Part shown: in pieces, positions 1-7,927 of the stretch
Layout: each line of letters begins with the position of its first letter
Position numbering within the stretch: position 1 is the first letter of the stretch
NCBI GenBank assembly: GCA_913020255.1
Contig: CAJWAW010000004.1
Coordinates: forward strand, 1-37,720
Length of the DNA stretch: 37,720 nt
Direction of reading: 5' to 3'
From: an uncultured Fidelibacterota bacterium
GTDB lineage: Bacteria > Marinisomatota > Marinisomatia > SCGC-AAA003-L08 > GCA-002707645
Translations under genes and position numbers: made by a program
Notes under the pieces: generated by a model
The model's input: the letters and a program-made list of their open reading frames with translations, nothing else
Told to the model about the DNA's origin: nothing
The model's database searches: none

Positions 1-920
1 TAGAAGATTGCGCAGGTGTATGTGGAGGTGATTCAGTTATTGGTGGATGTGATAATACATGTGGTTCTACAGCAGTTGCAGATGAATGTGGAGTGTGTAG
101 TGGTGATAATTCAACATGTACTGATTGTTCTGGAGTTATAAATGGAACAGCTGTTGAAGATGAATGTGGTGTATGTAATGGTGATGGGAGTACATCTAAT
201 TGGTGTTATGATGAGGATGGTGATGGATTAGGTGATCCTTCAACTTATCAAAATAATGTATGTTATCCTGGCGAAGGCTGGGTATCAGCAGGCTTATGTA
301 CTGATTCTGAACCAAATTGTTTTGCAAATGATACTGATTGTTTGGGTGTTTGTGGAGGCGATTATCTTTATGATGATCCAAATGATTCTTGTGGAAATTG
401 CTCAGTTGAAGTTTTTGGAAATTGTTATGATATAGAAACAACAACTACAGTAAGCTTGTCAAATGGTGGCTATACAGGTCCAGTACCACCTGAAATTGGA
501 TATCTTGTTAACTTAACTCATTTATATTTACATTATAATAACTTTTCAGGAGAATTACCATCTGAGCTTGGTAACCTTGTTAATTTAGAACAGCTATATT
601 TGCATCATGGAAATCAGTTCTCAGGAGATTTTCCATCTTGGATTGGGAATTTTCCAAATTTAACTACTCTGTTTGCTCAAAATAATAATTTTACAGGTCC
701 AATTCCAGAGTCTGTAGGTAATTTGACTCAGTTAAACATGTTTATGGTACCCAATAATCAAATGTCTGGGGTAATACCAGAGTCTATATGTAATACAGAT
801 TTTACTTCAACCTGGCTTAATTATGAAAATGGTATGTTTCATAATAATTCATTCTGTCCACCATATCCTTCATGTATAGAAGGTTATATGGGTACACAAG
901 ATACTTCTGGGTGTGAATAG
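1..920 (+). CDS. Secreted cysteine-rich / leucine-rich-repeat surface protein (5' partial)
   Basis: The frame is open from base 3 with no stop upstream, so the gene starts before the window; GTG codons such as the one at 93 are internal. About 305 residues are visible. The first part (to about base 400) is a run of cysteine-rich units of the form DECGVC-G-D or DCxGVC-GD, with a DEDGDG calcium-binding-like loop near base 210. The second part (about 450-800) holds four to five plant-type leucine-rich repeats with the NxFSGxLPxxLGNLxNL pattern. The end is a short Cys-containing tail (YPSCIEGYMG). This architecture is typical of large extracellular proteins in marine FCB bacteria, with probable roles in surface binding or adhesion. 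No FlgD-like or type IX sorting domain follows the repeats. The missing N-terminus should carry a signal peptide. The class is clear; the ligand and function are unknown. Confidence 0.8.
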   Translation, partial: EDCAGVCGGDSVIGGCDNTCGSTAVADECGVCSGDNSTCTDCSGVINGTAVEDECGVCNGDGSTSNWCYDEDGDGLGDPSTYQNNVCYPGEGWVSAGLCTDSEPNCFANDTDCLGVCGGDYLYDDPNDSCGNCSVEVFGNCYDIETTTTVSLSNGGYTGPVPPEIGYLVNLTHLYLHYNNFSGELPSELGNLVNLEQLYLHHGNQFSGDFPSWIGNFPNLTTLFAQNNNFTGPIPESVGNLTQLNMFMVPNNQMSGVIPESICNTDFTSTWLNYENGMFHNNSFCPPYPSCIEGYMGTQDTSGCE

Positions 921-1116
921 TAAATACCTGAATTCAAAATGGACTTCTGTTAAAAAACGCAAAGGCTGGCGTCACTATCAGGTTCGCAATGTTTTAAAGA
1001 AGAAAAAACAATTAGAATTATTTGCAGTTTGTGACAAGAAAATTTCTTTTAATATTGATATGAATGAGATAAAAGATAGAAAAAAGTGGATTCCTGGTTG
1101 GAAAGATATTGTTTAA
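913..1116 (+). CDS. Small Trp-containing protein, DUF2389 / TIGR02450-like
   Basis: A 67-residue basic protein. It carries the pattern LNSKWTSV near the start, a middle HYQV strand, and W-IPGW near the C-terminus. This matches my memory of the DUF2389 (TIGR02450) family, in which SKWT opens the protein and a W-x-x-GW ends it; the function of that family is unknown. The chosen start is a GTG that overlaps the end of the upstream LRR gene by 8 bases. No ATG lies in frame upstream, and the SKWT motif begins only a few codons later, so little sequence can be missing. No good ribosome binding site is visible, which suggests translational coupling to the upstream gene. Family assignment is by motif only. 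Confidence 0.65.
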   Translation: MNSKYLNSKWTSVKKRKGWRHYQVRNVLKKKKQLELFAVCDKKISFNIDMNEIKDRKKWIPGWKDIV

Positions 1117-1171
1117 TTTTTATTTATCCTTTTTGCTTCAAAACTCCAAGTTCATTTATTAAATTATTGTA

Positions 1172-3247
1172 ATGCTAAAGTATATATTTCCTATATTAAT
1201 TTTTACATTATATGCTCAGGACAATATAACTCCTTACGATTTAATTAAATTTGAGAATAAATATTATATAGCAAATAGCTATAATCCTTATTCAGGAAGA
1301 ATAATCGATTATTATGATAATGGCATTAAAAAATTAGAGGGTCATTATGCAAATGGTATTAAAGATGGCGTATGGCTTGAATTTTATAATTCAGGTAAAT
1401 TAAAATCTGAGACTATACATAACAATAATCAAGCTGCATATACATCCTTTTTTGAATCTGGAGAGATTAAGCTATTTGGTTTATTGATTAATGACGTTAA
1501 AGATGGTCTTTGGATTCGGTTTGATACCGAAGGAAATGAAAGGATACACTCATTGTATTCTATGGGTGTATTACAGTTTGAAACAGAAATAGATATTCCT
1601 CCAAAGCCTAAGAAAAAAGTAGAATTAAAATCAGATTTGAAAGTTGAAAATTTATCTGAGGCAGATATAACCATTGAGATTGATAAGATAAATCTAGAAC
1701 TTAAAAATGGAGAGTATATAACCTATTTTGATTCAGGTAAGTATTTAGTAGAATTTTATAAAGACAATTTATTAGAAGGCATTTCAACATTATATTATAA
1801 AAGCGGTAAGAAAAATATTGTAAGATCTTTTTCTAAAGGAAAAATTGATGCAAGGACATATGAGTATGATGAGCTTGGAATGCTTAAAAGTATGTATCAG
1901 GAAATGTTTGATGAAAATAATAATTTTTTAAAACATGGTGACTATATTTCATACCATTTAAATGAATCGATTTATGAGATGGGACAGTTGAAAGATGGCT
2001 ATAGATATGGTGAATGGTTTATGTATGATAATAATTCTCAAAAAACAAAAGATGTACTATATGATTTAGAAACCATGGATGAAGATACTGATTTTATAAT
2101 GTCGAGAGTTATTTCTTATTATGATTCAGGAAAAATAAATTCTCGATATTCAGCTTTTTATTATATTAATTGTGATTATTTAGATGAGTGCACAGTATAT
2201 GATGGATCGCAGCATACTAAAGAAATTAAAAATGGATTGTTTATTTCTTTTTATAAAAATGGTGCATTAAAAGAAAAAGGTGAGTATTATAATAATGTGA
2301 AAGATGGTTGGTGGAATGGCTACTATAAGTCAGGAAAAATTTTATATAATATTGATTATATAGAAGGAAGTGGTTCATATACATCATTTTATGATATGAA
2401 AAACACACTTATTAAGAAGCTTGGATTTTATACAGATGAGTCTAAAAATGGCTTGTGGCGTGATTACAATCCAGAAGGTGAATTATTGCGAAGTTATTAT
2501 TATCGTAATGATTTACTTGATGTTAATAAGCCAATGAAAATTTATTATACATCTGATGATATATCTTTAATCAATCAAGATGGCTCAAATTATGTTTATG
2601 ATATAGATAATCCTTTAGTTAAAAAGAGTTTTTACTGCAAAGGATTACCAGGAAATTATATTTTTGATGGAGCGTATGAGGAATATTATATTGATAATAA
2701 TATTAGATCTACAGGTATTTATAAAAATGGAGTAAAATTTAGTTATTGGAAAGAGTATTATGATGATGAAAATCTTAAAAGTCAAGTTGTATTTGATGAT
2801 ATAGGCAATGGTAAGTATGAGTCTTTTTTAAAGTCTGGTGAGATTTCATCTACTGGATCATATAAAAATTATTTAAAAGATGGTAAGTGGATTACTTATT
2901 ATCCGGATGGTGGTGTTGAGTGGATTTTATTTTATTTAAATGATAAAATTAATCCAAATAAATTGTGTAGTAATTGGTATCAAAATGGCTATAAAAGAAT
3001 AGAAGGTTATTTAGTTTTATATAATAATAATGTTATATGGGATGGAAAATATATTGAATATTATGATAATGGAATTATTTATTTAAATGGAAATTTTTCT
3101 TTTAATAAAAAAACTGGCACATGGCTTGAATATTATCCAAATAGAGTTTTAAAGAGCCAAGGTGATTATAGTGAAGATAAAGTTGTAGGTAAATGGAATT
3201 ATTTTAATGACAAAGGAGATCTGATTAAAACAGAGTCCTATGAGTAG
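1172..3247 (+). CDS. Secreted MORN-repeat protein (MORN_2 / YwqK-like repeats)
   Basis: A 691-residue protein starting with a hydrophobic signal peptide (about residues 1-16, ending in LYAQ), so probably exported. The rest is a long series of repeats of the type YYDNGIKKLEGHYANGIKDG followed by W-x-x-YY. These are the MORN_2 (PF07661) repeats, which form beta-hairpins in tandem. At least ten copies are visible, broken by a Lys/Glu-rich stretch at about residues 145-185. No catalytic motif is seen. Many database entries with such repeats carry a toxin-antitoxin YwqK name, but nothing here supports that role. Similar exported repeat proteins are common in Bacteroidetes-like bacteria, with unknown function. 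Its stop overlaps the pgeF start by 8 bases, so the two are probably co-transcribed. The stretch 1117-1171 before it is plain AT-rich DNA with no clear promoter. Confidence 0.85.
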   Translation: MLKYIFPILIFTLYAQDNITPYDLIKFENKYYIANSYNPYSGRIIDYYDNGIKKLEGHYANGIKDGVWLEFYNSGKLKSETIHNNNQAAYTSFFESGEIKLFGLLINDVKDGLWIRFDTEGNERIHSLYSMGVLQFETEIDIPPKPKKKVELKSDLKVENLSEADITIEIDKINLELKNGEYITYFDSGKYLVEFYKDNLLEGISTLYYKSGKKNIVRSFSKGKIDARTYEYDELGMLKSMYQEMFDENNNFLKHGDYISYHLNESIYEMGQLKDGYRYGEWFMYDNNSQKTKDVLYDLETMDEDTDFIMSRVISYYDSGKINSRYSAFYYINCDYLDECTVYDGSQHTKEIKNGLFISFYKNGALKEKGEYYNNVKDGWWNGYYKSGKILYNIDYIEGSGSYTSFYDMKNTLIKKLGFYTDESKNGLWRDYNPEGELLRSYYYRNDLLDVNKPMKIYYTSDDISLINQDGSNYVYDIDNPLVKKSFYCKGLPGNYIFDGAYEEYYIDNNIRSTGIYKNGVKFSYWKEYYDDENLKSQVVFDDIGNGKYESFLKSGEISSTGSYKNYLKDGKWITYYPDGGVEWILFYLNDKINPNKLCSNWYQNGYKRIEGYLVLYNNNVIWDGKYIEYYDNGIIYLNGNFSFNKKTGTWLEYYPNRVLKSQGDYSEDKVVGKWNYFNDKGDLIKTESYE

Positions 3248-3896
3248 CTTTTGTAATTTTTCTTCAAATCAATTTTTTATAGGTACAACATTTAAAAATG
3301 ATCATGCCTCAGATAAGGATAGTTTTCTATCAGTCTTAGATAAGAGAAATATTAACAAAAAATATATTACTGATGCGAATCAAATACATTCAAATATAGT
3401 TTCATTTGTAAATAAACCAGGAACTTATGATAATATTGATGGTCTTATTACAAATAGCGATTCTAAATTAATTTTAGTTGTTAAAACTGCTGATTGTGTT
3501 CCAATATTTTTTTTTGATAAAATAGAAAATAATTATGGAGCTATTCATGCTGGATGGCGCGGTATTCAAAATAAAATCCATTTAAATGCAGTTGATAAAT
3601 TTTTAAGTATTGGTTCAAATATTAAAAATATAAATATTATAATTGGACCTTCAATAAAACCTTGCTGTTATGAGGTTGGAGCAGAAATGAAAAAAATATT
3701 TAATAAAAAGTTTATTACTACTATTAATAATAAATATTATTTAGATCTTATTAAGTGTATTGTTTCAGATTTAAAAGTATTAGGAATTAAAAATATAAAT
3801 ATAAACTCTTCATGTACGTATGATGATGATAAGTATTATAGTTATAGGAAGGATAAAGGAAATGGTAGGATGTATTCATTTATAACAACCATATGA
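3240..3896 (+). CDS. pgeF: Peptidoglycan editing factor PgeF / YfiH-YlmD multicopper-oxidase-like protein
   Basis: A 218-residue member of PF02578. All signature blocks are present: QIHSN (His50), TADCVPI (Cys86), AIHAGWRG (His103), GPSIKPCCYEVG and the C-terminal YSYRKDKG-GRMYSF. The His-Cys-His set forms the metal and catalytic site. E. coli YfiH has been assigned a role in removing wrongly incorporated L-Ser from the UDP-MurNAc peptide, and related proteins were reported as purine nucleoside phosphorylases/adenosine deaminases, so the exact activity here is open. Length is slightly short but complete. It overlaps the MORN gene by 8 bases and uppP by ATGA, placing it in an overlapping envelope operon. 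In Bacillus the homologue ylmD sits next to ftsZ; here ftsZ lies about 10 kb away on the other strand. Confidence 0.93.
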   Translation: MSSFCNFSSNQFFIGTTFKNDHASDKDSFLSVLDKRNINKKYITDANQIHSNIVSFVNKPGTYDNIDGLITNSDSKLILVVKTADCVPIFFFDKIENNYGAIHAGWRGIQNKIHLNAVDKFLSIGSNIKNINIIIGPSIKPCCYEVGAEMKKIFNKKFITTINNKYYLDLIKCIVSDLKVLGIKNININSSCTYDDDKYYSYRKDKGNGRMYSFITTI

Positions 3897-4666
3897 TGGA
3901 ATATATTGAGTTTATATTATTAGGTATTTTACAAGGTATAACAGAATTTTTTCCTGTAAGTAGTTCAGGACATTTATTAATTGGTATGAAGTTATTTAAT
4001 ATCAAAGAGCACGGAATAATTATAGAGATTTTTTTACATTTAGGAACACTGTTATCTATTATTGCATTTTGGTACAAAGATATTAAATATGAATTTAATA
4101 ACTTCATTTCAGGAAATAGAACATACTTTTATTCTATTATTATTGGAACACTTCCAGCAGCTATTACAGGCTTAATATTTAAGACATATATTGATGAAAA
4201 TTTTTTCAATATTGATTCTATTTCTTATTTGTCATTTAATTATTTAGTTTTGGCAATCATTATATTTTCATCAAAATTTTTTATGAATGGCTCAAGTATT
4301 AAGATACCCTATAAGTATGCATTATTAATTGGGATTGTTCAGGCATTTGCTATTATGCCTGGTTTATCAAGATCTGGTTTAACTATTGTTATGGGATTAT
4401 TAGTCGGATTAAATTTTAAAACATCATTAAAATTTTCATTTATGCTTGCAATACCAATACTGATTTTTGCATCATTTAGTTTGATTTTCAATTATAGCAT
4501 TTTTGATTCAATGAATATTAATTTTTTATTATTATGTGGAATTATTTCTTCGTTTATATCTGGATATTTTATACTAATACTATTACAAAAAATTCTTATG
4601 AATAATAAGTTCTGGTATTTTTCATTTTATTGCCTTATTCTAAGTTTAGGATTATTTTATGTCTAA
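3893..4666 (+). CDS. uppP: Undecaprenyl-diphosphatase UppP (BacA family)
   Basis: Integral membrane phosphatase of 257 residues that converts undecaprenyl diphosphate to the monophosphate so the lipid carrier can be reused for peptidoglycan and other glycans. The first conserved block (about residues 11-28) contains the Q-x3-E pair and PVSSSGHL with a conserved His27. The second, PGLSRSGLT, carries the conserved Arg. Multiple hydrophobic helices fill the rest, and length is normal for the family. The start is the first of two adjacent ATG codons and overlaps the pgeF stop as ATGA, with an 8-base overlap to holA downstream. The carrier it regenerates is what MraY and MurG (encoded in this window) and probably the nearby glycosyltransferases need. 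Confidence 0.96.
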   Translation: MMEYIEFILLGILQGITEFFPVSSSGHLLIGMKLFNIKEHGIIIEIFLHLGTLLSIIAFWYKDIKYEFNNFISGNRTYFYSIIIGTLPAAITGLIFKTYIDENFFNIDSISYLSFNYLVLAIIIFSSKFFMNGSSIKIPYKYALLIGIVQAFAIMPGLSRSGLTIVMGLLVGLNFKTSLKFSFMLAIPILIFASFSLIFNYSIFDSMNINFLLLCGIISSFISGYFILILLQKILMNNKFWYFSFYCLILSLGLFYV

Positions 4667-5642
4667 TAGTATAAAAAATGTAATTAATAGTATTAATAAA
4701 AATGGCCTTGAATCATCATATTTTTTGTTGGGGGATGATTTATTTATGCAGAAATTTTTTATTAATAAGATCAGAGATAAAAGTGAAAATTCTGATTCGA
4801 TTATTTGTAAATATTTTTATTTAAATGAGGATAATGACTTGGATTTATTTTTTAATGAAATAACATCATTGTCTTTGTTTAATAATAATGATTTATTTAT
4901 TATAAAAAACTTCAATAGAATTTCAAAAGATCACCAAGATGTACTAATGAATTATATGAATAATTTATCTACTAATAATACTATTATATTTATCCTTGAT
5001 GATTTTAAAATTAACAATAAATTTTCTCAAAAAATATCTGAAAAATCTGTAATCGTTAATACTCAAACTCCAAAAAAAATAAAAATTAAAAATTGGATAA
5101 AATTTTATTATAAAAATGAAGGTATATCGATCGATGATAATGTATTGAAGTGTTTTATTGATAATTATTCAGATGACATAACAACAATTATTAATGAAAT
5201 TGAAAAGCATTATCTATTTAGCAATGATAAGCATATTAATTTTAATTTAAATGATGAAAATATATATTATAGCAAGCATATTAAAGCATGGAATTTATTA
5301 GATGCTTTAGGCCGGAAAGATATTGATAATTCTATTTCCTATTATAATAATTTATATGTAAACGGATCATCTTTGGTTTTTTTATTAATTTTGCTTAATA
5401 ACTTTTATTTTGAATTATATTCTGCATTAAATGGAGTTAGAAATAGCTACAGTAGTTTAAATAGAACATTACAGGGCAATATGAATTTATATAAAAATAA
5501 TTATAGAATTGATGAATTAGTGCGAATATTTATAGAATTGAGAAATTTAGATGTAAAGATTAAAACTACTTCTATTAATGAACAGGTTCTTTTTTCTTCT
5601 ACAATGATTAAAATATGTAATAGCTATTATAATGATAAATAA
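4659..5642 (+). CDS. holA: DNA polymerase III delta subunit
   Basis: A 327-residue protein with the HolA layout: an N-terminal ATPase-like fold beginning with SYFLLGDDLFMQKFFINKI, then the conserved hydrophobic core strands (NNDLFIIKNF, NNTIIFILDD), a middle domain, and the C-terminal helical collar domain (AWNLLDALGRKD onward). Delta opens the sliding clamp as part of the clamp loader. It is normal that it has no working Walker A motif. The ATG is preceded by an AGG about eight bases upstream. It overlaps uppP by 8 bases and the sigma factor gene by 11, so this is a mixed housekeeping operon. Sequence divergence is high, as usual for HolA, but the order of motifs is convincing. Confidence 0.9.
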   Translation: MSNSIKNVINSINKNGLESSYFLLGDDLFMQKFFINKIRDKSENSDSIICKYFYLNEDNDLDLFFNEITSLSLFNNNDLFIIKNFNRISKDHQDVLMNYMNNLSTNNTIIFILDDFKINNKFSQKISEKSVIVNTQTPKKIKIKNWIKFYYKNEGISIDDNVLKCFIDNYSDDITTIINEIEKHYLFSNDKHINFNLNDENIYYSKHIKAWNLLDALGRKDIDNSISYYNNLYVNGSSLVFLLILLNNFYFELYSALNGVRNSYSSLNRTLQGNMNLYKNNYRIDELVRIFIELRNLDVKIKTTSINEQVLFSSTMIKICNSYYNDK

Positions 5643-6210
5643 AATTACAGATGAACAGCTAATTAAGAAATTCCAGGATGGAGATCGCCAAGCTTATAAT
5701 GAGTTAGTTCATAGATATAAGGATAAAATCGTGAATTTTCTTTACAGATTTATGAATGATGTTGATGCTTCTCAGGATTTAGCTCAAGAAACTTTTTTAA
5801 AGGTTTATCTTAAGAAAGACTCATATAAGGAAATTTCTAAATTTTCAACTTGGATGTATACAATCGCATCAAATCTAGCAAAGACTGAATTAAGAAAAAT
5901 AAAAAGAAGAAATACTTTTTCTATCAGTTCATTGTCTAAATCAGATAGAGAACATAATTATTTCGTAGATAAAGGTGATGAAAATGATAAAATATTAGAC
6001 AATAATGAAAATAAAATATTACATGAATCAATTAATTTATTAGAAGAGGATTTTCGCACAATTATAATTTTAAGAGAAATTCAGGAACTTTCATATGATA
6101 TTATTAGTAAAATACTAGAGCTTCCTCTAGGAACAGTTAAATCTAGGATTAATAGAGGAAAATTAAAATTAAGAGAAATATTGATAAATAAAGGAGTTAA
6201 AAGAATATAA
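5632..6210 (+). CDS. ECF RNA polymerase sigma factor (sigma-70 family)
   Basis: A 192-residue sigma factor with only regions 2 and 4, as in extracytoplasmic-function sigmas. Region 2 (about residues 10-85) includes the core-binding LVHRYKDKIVNFLYRF, the DLAQETFLKVY helix, and the -10 recognition segment ending FSTWMYTIASNLAKTELRK. Region 4 (about residues 130-187) has a helix-turn-helix SYDIISKILELPLGTVKSRI-type motif. The gene starts inside the 3' end of holA and is followed immediately, with no gap, by a membrane protein that looks like its anti-sigma factor. It is probably released in response to an envelope signal. The overlap with holA implies that basal expression follows the upstream genes; no self-recognised promoter could be identified. 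Confidence 0.93.
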   Translation: MINKITDEQLIKKFQDGDRQAYNELVHRYKDKIVNFLYRFMNDVDASQDLAQETFLKVYLKKDSYKEISKFSTWMYTIASNLAKTELRKIKRRNTFSISSLSKSDREHNYFVDKGDENDKILDNNENKILHESINLLEEDFRTIIILREIQELSYDIISKILELPLGTVKSRINRGKLKLREILINKGVKRI

Positions 6211-6672
6211 ATGAACTGTGATTACACTGATAAAATTATCGATTATTTAGATAATAATTTAAATGAATTGGATAAAAATGATTTTGAAAATCATTTAAAA
6301 AACAATAAACAGTTTCAGGATATTGTTCAAGATATTAAGTATCAAAGTAAATTAATTAAAAATTTACCTGAATATAAAGCTTCATCTGATTTTATGGTAA
6401 GTTTAAATAAAAGAATTGATGAACATGAATCTAAATATAATAAGTCTTGGTTGAATTGGTTTAAATTTAATAAATCTCAATTTGATTATGCTCCATTATT
6501 AGGCGTAGTATCTATAGTAGTTATTGTTTGTTTTTCTTTATTTAAGGTTTCTGATTATTCTAATTATACATTAGAAAATAATTACGAAAGCTCTATTGCT
6601 ATGGATGATTTGGATTCATTAAAAAATGAATATGATGAAAATCCAATTTTATTACTTGGAAATGAAAAGTAA
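6211..6672 (+). CDS. Probable membrane anti-sigma factor lacking zinc ligands
   Basis: A 153-residue protein whose ATG follows the sigma factor stop directly. Residues 1-50 resemble the anti-sigma N-terminal domain (start MNCDYTDKIIDYLDNNLNEL, then a helix ending ENHL). A single membrane segment spans about residues 94-112, followed by a short extracytoplasmic tail of about 40 residues. The usual zinc signature H-x3-C-x2-C is broken: His28 is present but Asn32 and Phe35 stand where the cysteines would be. Pairing with the ECF sigma gene plus topology gives the anti-sigma call; binding to the sigma factor is inferred. The tail is short and has no recognised sensor domain. Confidence 0.75.
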   Translation: MNCDYTDKIIDYLDNNLNELDKNDFENHLKNNKQFQDIVQDIKYQSKLIKNLPEYKASSDFMVSLNKRIDEHESKYNKSWLNWFKFNKSQFDYAPLLGVVSIVVIVCFSLFKVSDYSNYTLENNYESSIAMDDLDSLKNEYDENPILLLGNEK

Positions 6673-6726
6673 AAAAGTATTATATTACGACCTGATTTTT
6701 AATAAATAAATTTATAGAGATTAATT

Positions 6727-6912
6727 ATGGCAAAGAAACAAACATTTACTGATAAGGCTAATAAAAAGTCTTCAAAAGGTAATAAAATAAAATTAATAAG
6801 ATCTTTTATTTCTAAATCGACTGGTTCGGTTAGATTTGCTGAAGATATGCTAGATGTTCGTGAAGGGAAAACACCTGATTCTGTTATAAAAGAATTCATT
6901 GCATCTAAATAA
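6727..6912 (+). CDS. Small basic conserved protein, DUF4295-like
   Basis: A 61-residue, Lys-rich protein starting MAKKQTFTDKANKKSSKG. The middle, KLIRSFISKSTGSVRFAED, and the end, IKEFIASK, recall the small Bacteroidetes family DUF4295 (MAKK start, K-S-P-K-T-G-A-x-x-F-x-E core, F-x-x-K end), often found beside ribosomal proteins. This likeness is from memory and weak. Basic charge and size would suit an RNA-binding or ribosome-associated protein, but that is not shown. It stands alone: 54 AT-rich bases separate it from the anti-sigma gene, and a strong terminator follows it. An antisense open frame over the same bases is rejected because the + frame has the family-like pattern and its own terminator. 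Confidence 0.75.
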   Translation: MAKKQTFTDKANKKSSKGNKIKLIRSFISKSTGSVRFAEDMLDVREGKTPDSVIKEFIASK

Positions 6913-6938
6913 TAGACTATTATTATTATGATTGAATT

Positions 6939-6970
6939 AAAGAGGGTACTGTTCTACCCTCTTTTTTTTT
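6939..6970 (+). terminator. Rho-independent terminator
   Basis: A perfect inverted repeat AGAGGGTA (6941-6948) and TACCCTCT (6955-6962) with a 6-base loop, extendable by two A-T pairs on each side, runs straight into a T-tract to 6970. It lies 26 bases after the stop of the 61-residue protein gene and before the glycosyltransferase run, so it separates two transcription units. It is the clearest terminator in the window. Confidence 0.9.
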
Positions 6971-6982
6971 AAAAAATAAATT

Positions 6983-7927
6983 ATGAGTAAAAATATAGAC
7001 ATATCAATTATTGTTCCTGTTTATAATGAACAGGATTCATTGAAAACTTTATTTGAAGAAATTAAAAATAATATTAATTCAAATTATAATTGGGAGTTAA
7101 TTTTTATTAATGATGGTAGTAGTGATAATTCTAAAAAAATAATTTTTGAATTGATTGAAGAAAATAAAAATATAAGATTAATTGATTTTTACAGAAATCA
7201 TGGAAAATCTGAAGCCTTAAATTCAGGATTTAAGCTATCTAGTGGAGAGATTATAATTACTTTAGATGCAGATCTACAAGATGATCCAAAGGAAATAAAT
7301 AGATTTATATCTAAAGTTAAAGAAGGATATGGCTTAGTTTCTGGATGGAAAAAAAATAGACTAGATCCTATTTCTAAACGATTTCCTTCTAAAATATTTA
7401 ATTTTATATTAAGACTTATTTCTAAAATTAAAATTCATGATTTTAATTGTGGATTTAAAGCATATACTCGCTCTGCTATAAAAGGTGTGTCTATTTATGG
7501 TGGCTTACATAGATTTATGCCTATTATTATAAAAAATAATGGCTTCAAAATAGGTGAAATTACTGTTAATCATCGTGAAAGAGAACATGGGAAATCGAAG
7601 TATAGTACTTCAAGAATATTTCATGGTTTCTTTGATTTTATAACATTATTATTTTTTAATAAATATTTAATGAGACCTTTGCATTTTTTTGGAATTATAG
7701 GTTTTTTACTTTTCCTATCTGGATTATTAATTAATATATATATAACAATAAATTGGTTTAATGGTCTTTGGATAACACCCTATAAAAATCCTCTTTTCTT
7801 TTTAGGTATTTTATTGTTAATAATTGGTGTTCAATTTTTTTCTATAGGACTTATTGGAGAATTAATTGTTAAATTGAATAATAAAAACAATAATAATCCA
7901 TGTAGTTATTATAACTTTGATGAATGA
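6983..7927 (+). CDS. Family 2 glycosyltransferase, polyprenyl-phosphate sugar transferase type (DPM1/GtrB-like)
   Basis: A 314-residue protein with a GT-A catalytic domain in residues 1-225: the opening SIIVPVYNEQDSL, the INDGSSDNS nucleotide-binding loop, Asp95-Ala-Asp97 in TLDADLQDDP, and the C-terminal HREREHGKSKY segment that is typical of polyprenyl-phosphate mannosyl/glucosyl transferases. Two hydrophobic helices follow (about residues 232-256 and 269-296), as in GtrB and ArnC relatives. It probably moves a sugar from a nucleotide donor to undecaprenyl phosphate on the inner membrane face. It begins the run of four ATGA-type overlaps leading to the histidine kinase. The first 13 bases before the ATG show no Shine-Dalgarno sequence. 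The sugar cannot be read from sequence. Confidence 0.9.
   Translation: MSKNIDISIIVPVYNEQDSLKTLFEEIKNNINSNYNWELIFINDGSSDNSKKIIFELIEENKNIRLIDFYRNHGKSEALNSGFKLSSGEIIITLDADLQDDPKEINRFISKVKEGYGLVSGWKKNRLDPISKRFPSKIFNFILRLISKIKIHDFNCGFKAYTRSAIKGVSIYGGLHRFMPIIIKNNGFKIGEITVNHREREHGKSKYSTSRIFHGFFDFITLLFFNKYLMRPLHFFGIIGFLLFLSGLLINIYITINWFNGLWITPYKNPLFFLGILLLIIGVQFFSIGLIGELIVKLNNKNNNNPCSYYNFDE

Noticed and set aside
13..200. Short DNA repeats suggesting a CRISPR or tandem repeat array
   Set aside because: They are imperfect, in frame, and encode the cysteine-rich D(E/C)CGVC units of an open protein; no constant repeat with unique spacers exists.
196..444. Antisense open frame over the Cys-rich gene (and a + frame at 232-435)
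   Set aside because: His/Asn-rich and Ile/Leu-rich compositions typical of shadows; the LRR gene frame has recognisable domains.
1117..1171. Possible terminator or promoter after the DUF2389-like gene
   Set aside because: No hairpin and no convincing -35/-10 pair; only A/T-rich sequence.
1172..3247. Toxin-antitoxin (YwqK antitoxin) role for the MORN-repeat protein
   Set aside because: The name comes from annotation transfer; here the protein is exported, very long and has no toxin-like neighbour.
6699..6899. Antisense open frame over the 61-residue protein gene
   Set aside because: The + frame has the MAKK start and family-like core and is followed by a matched terminator.
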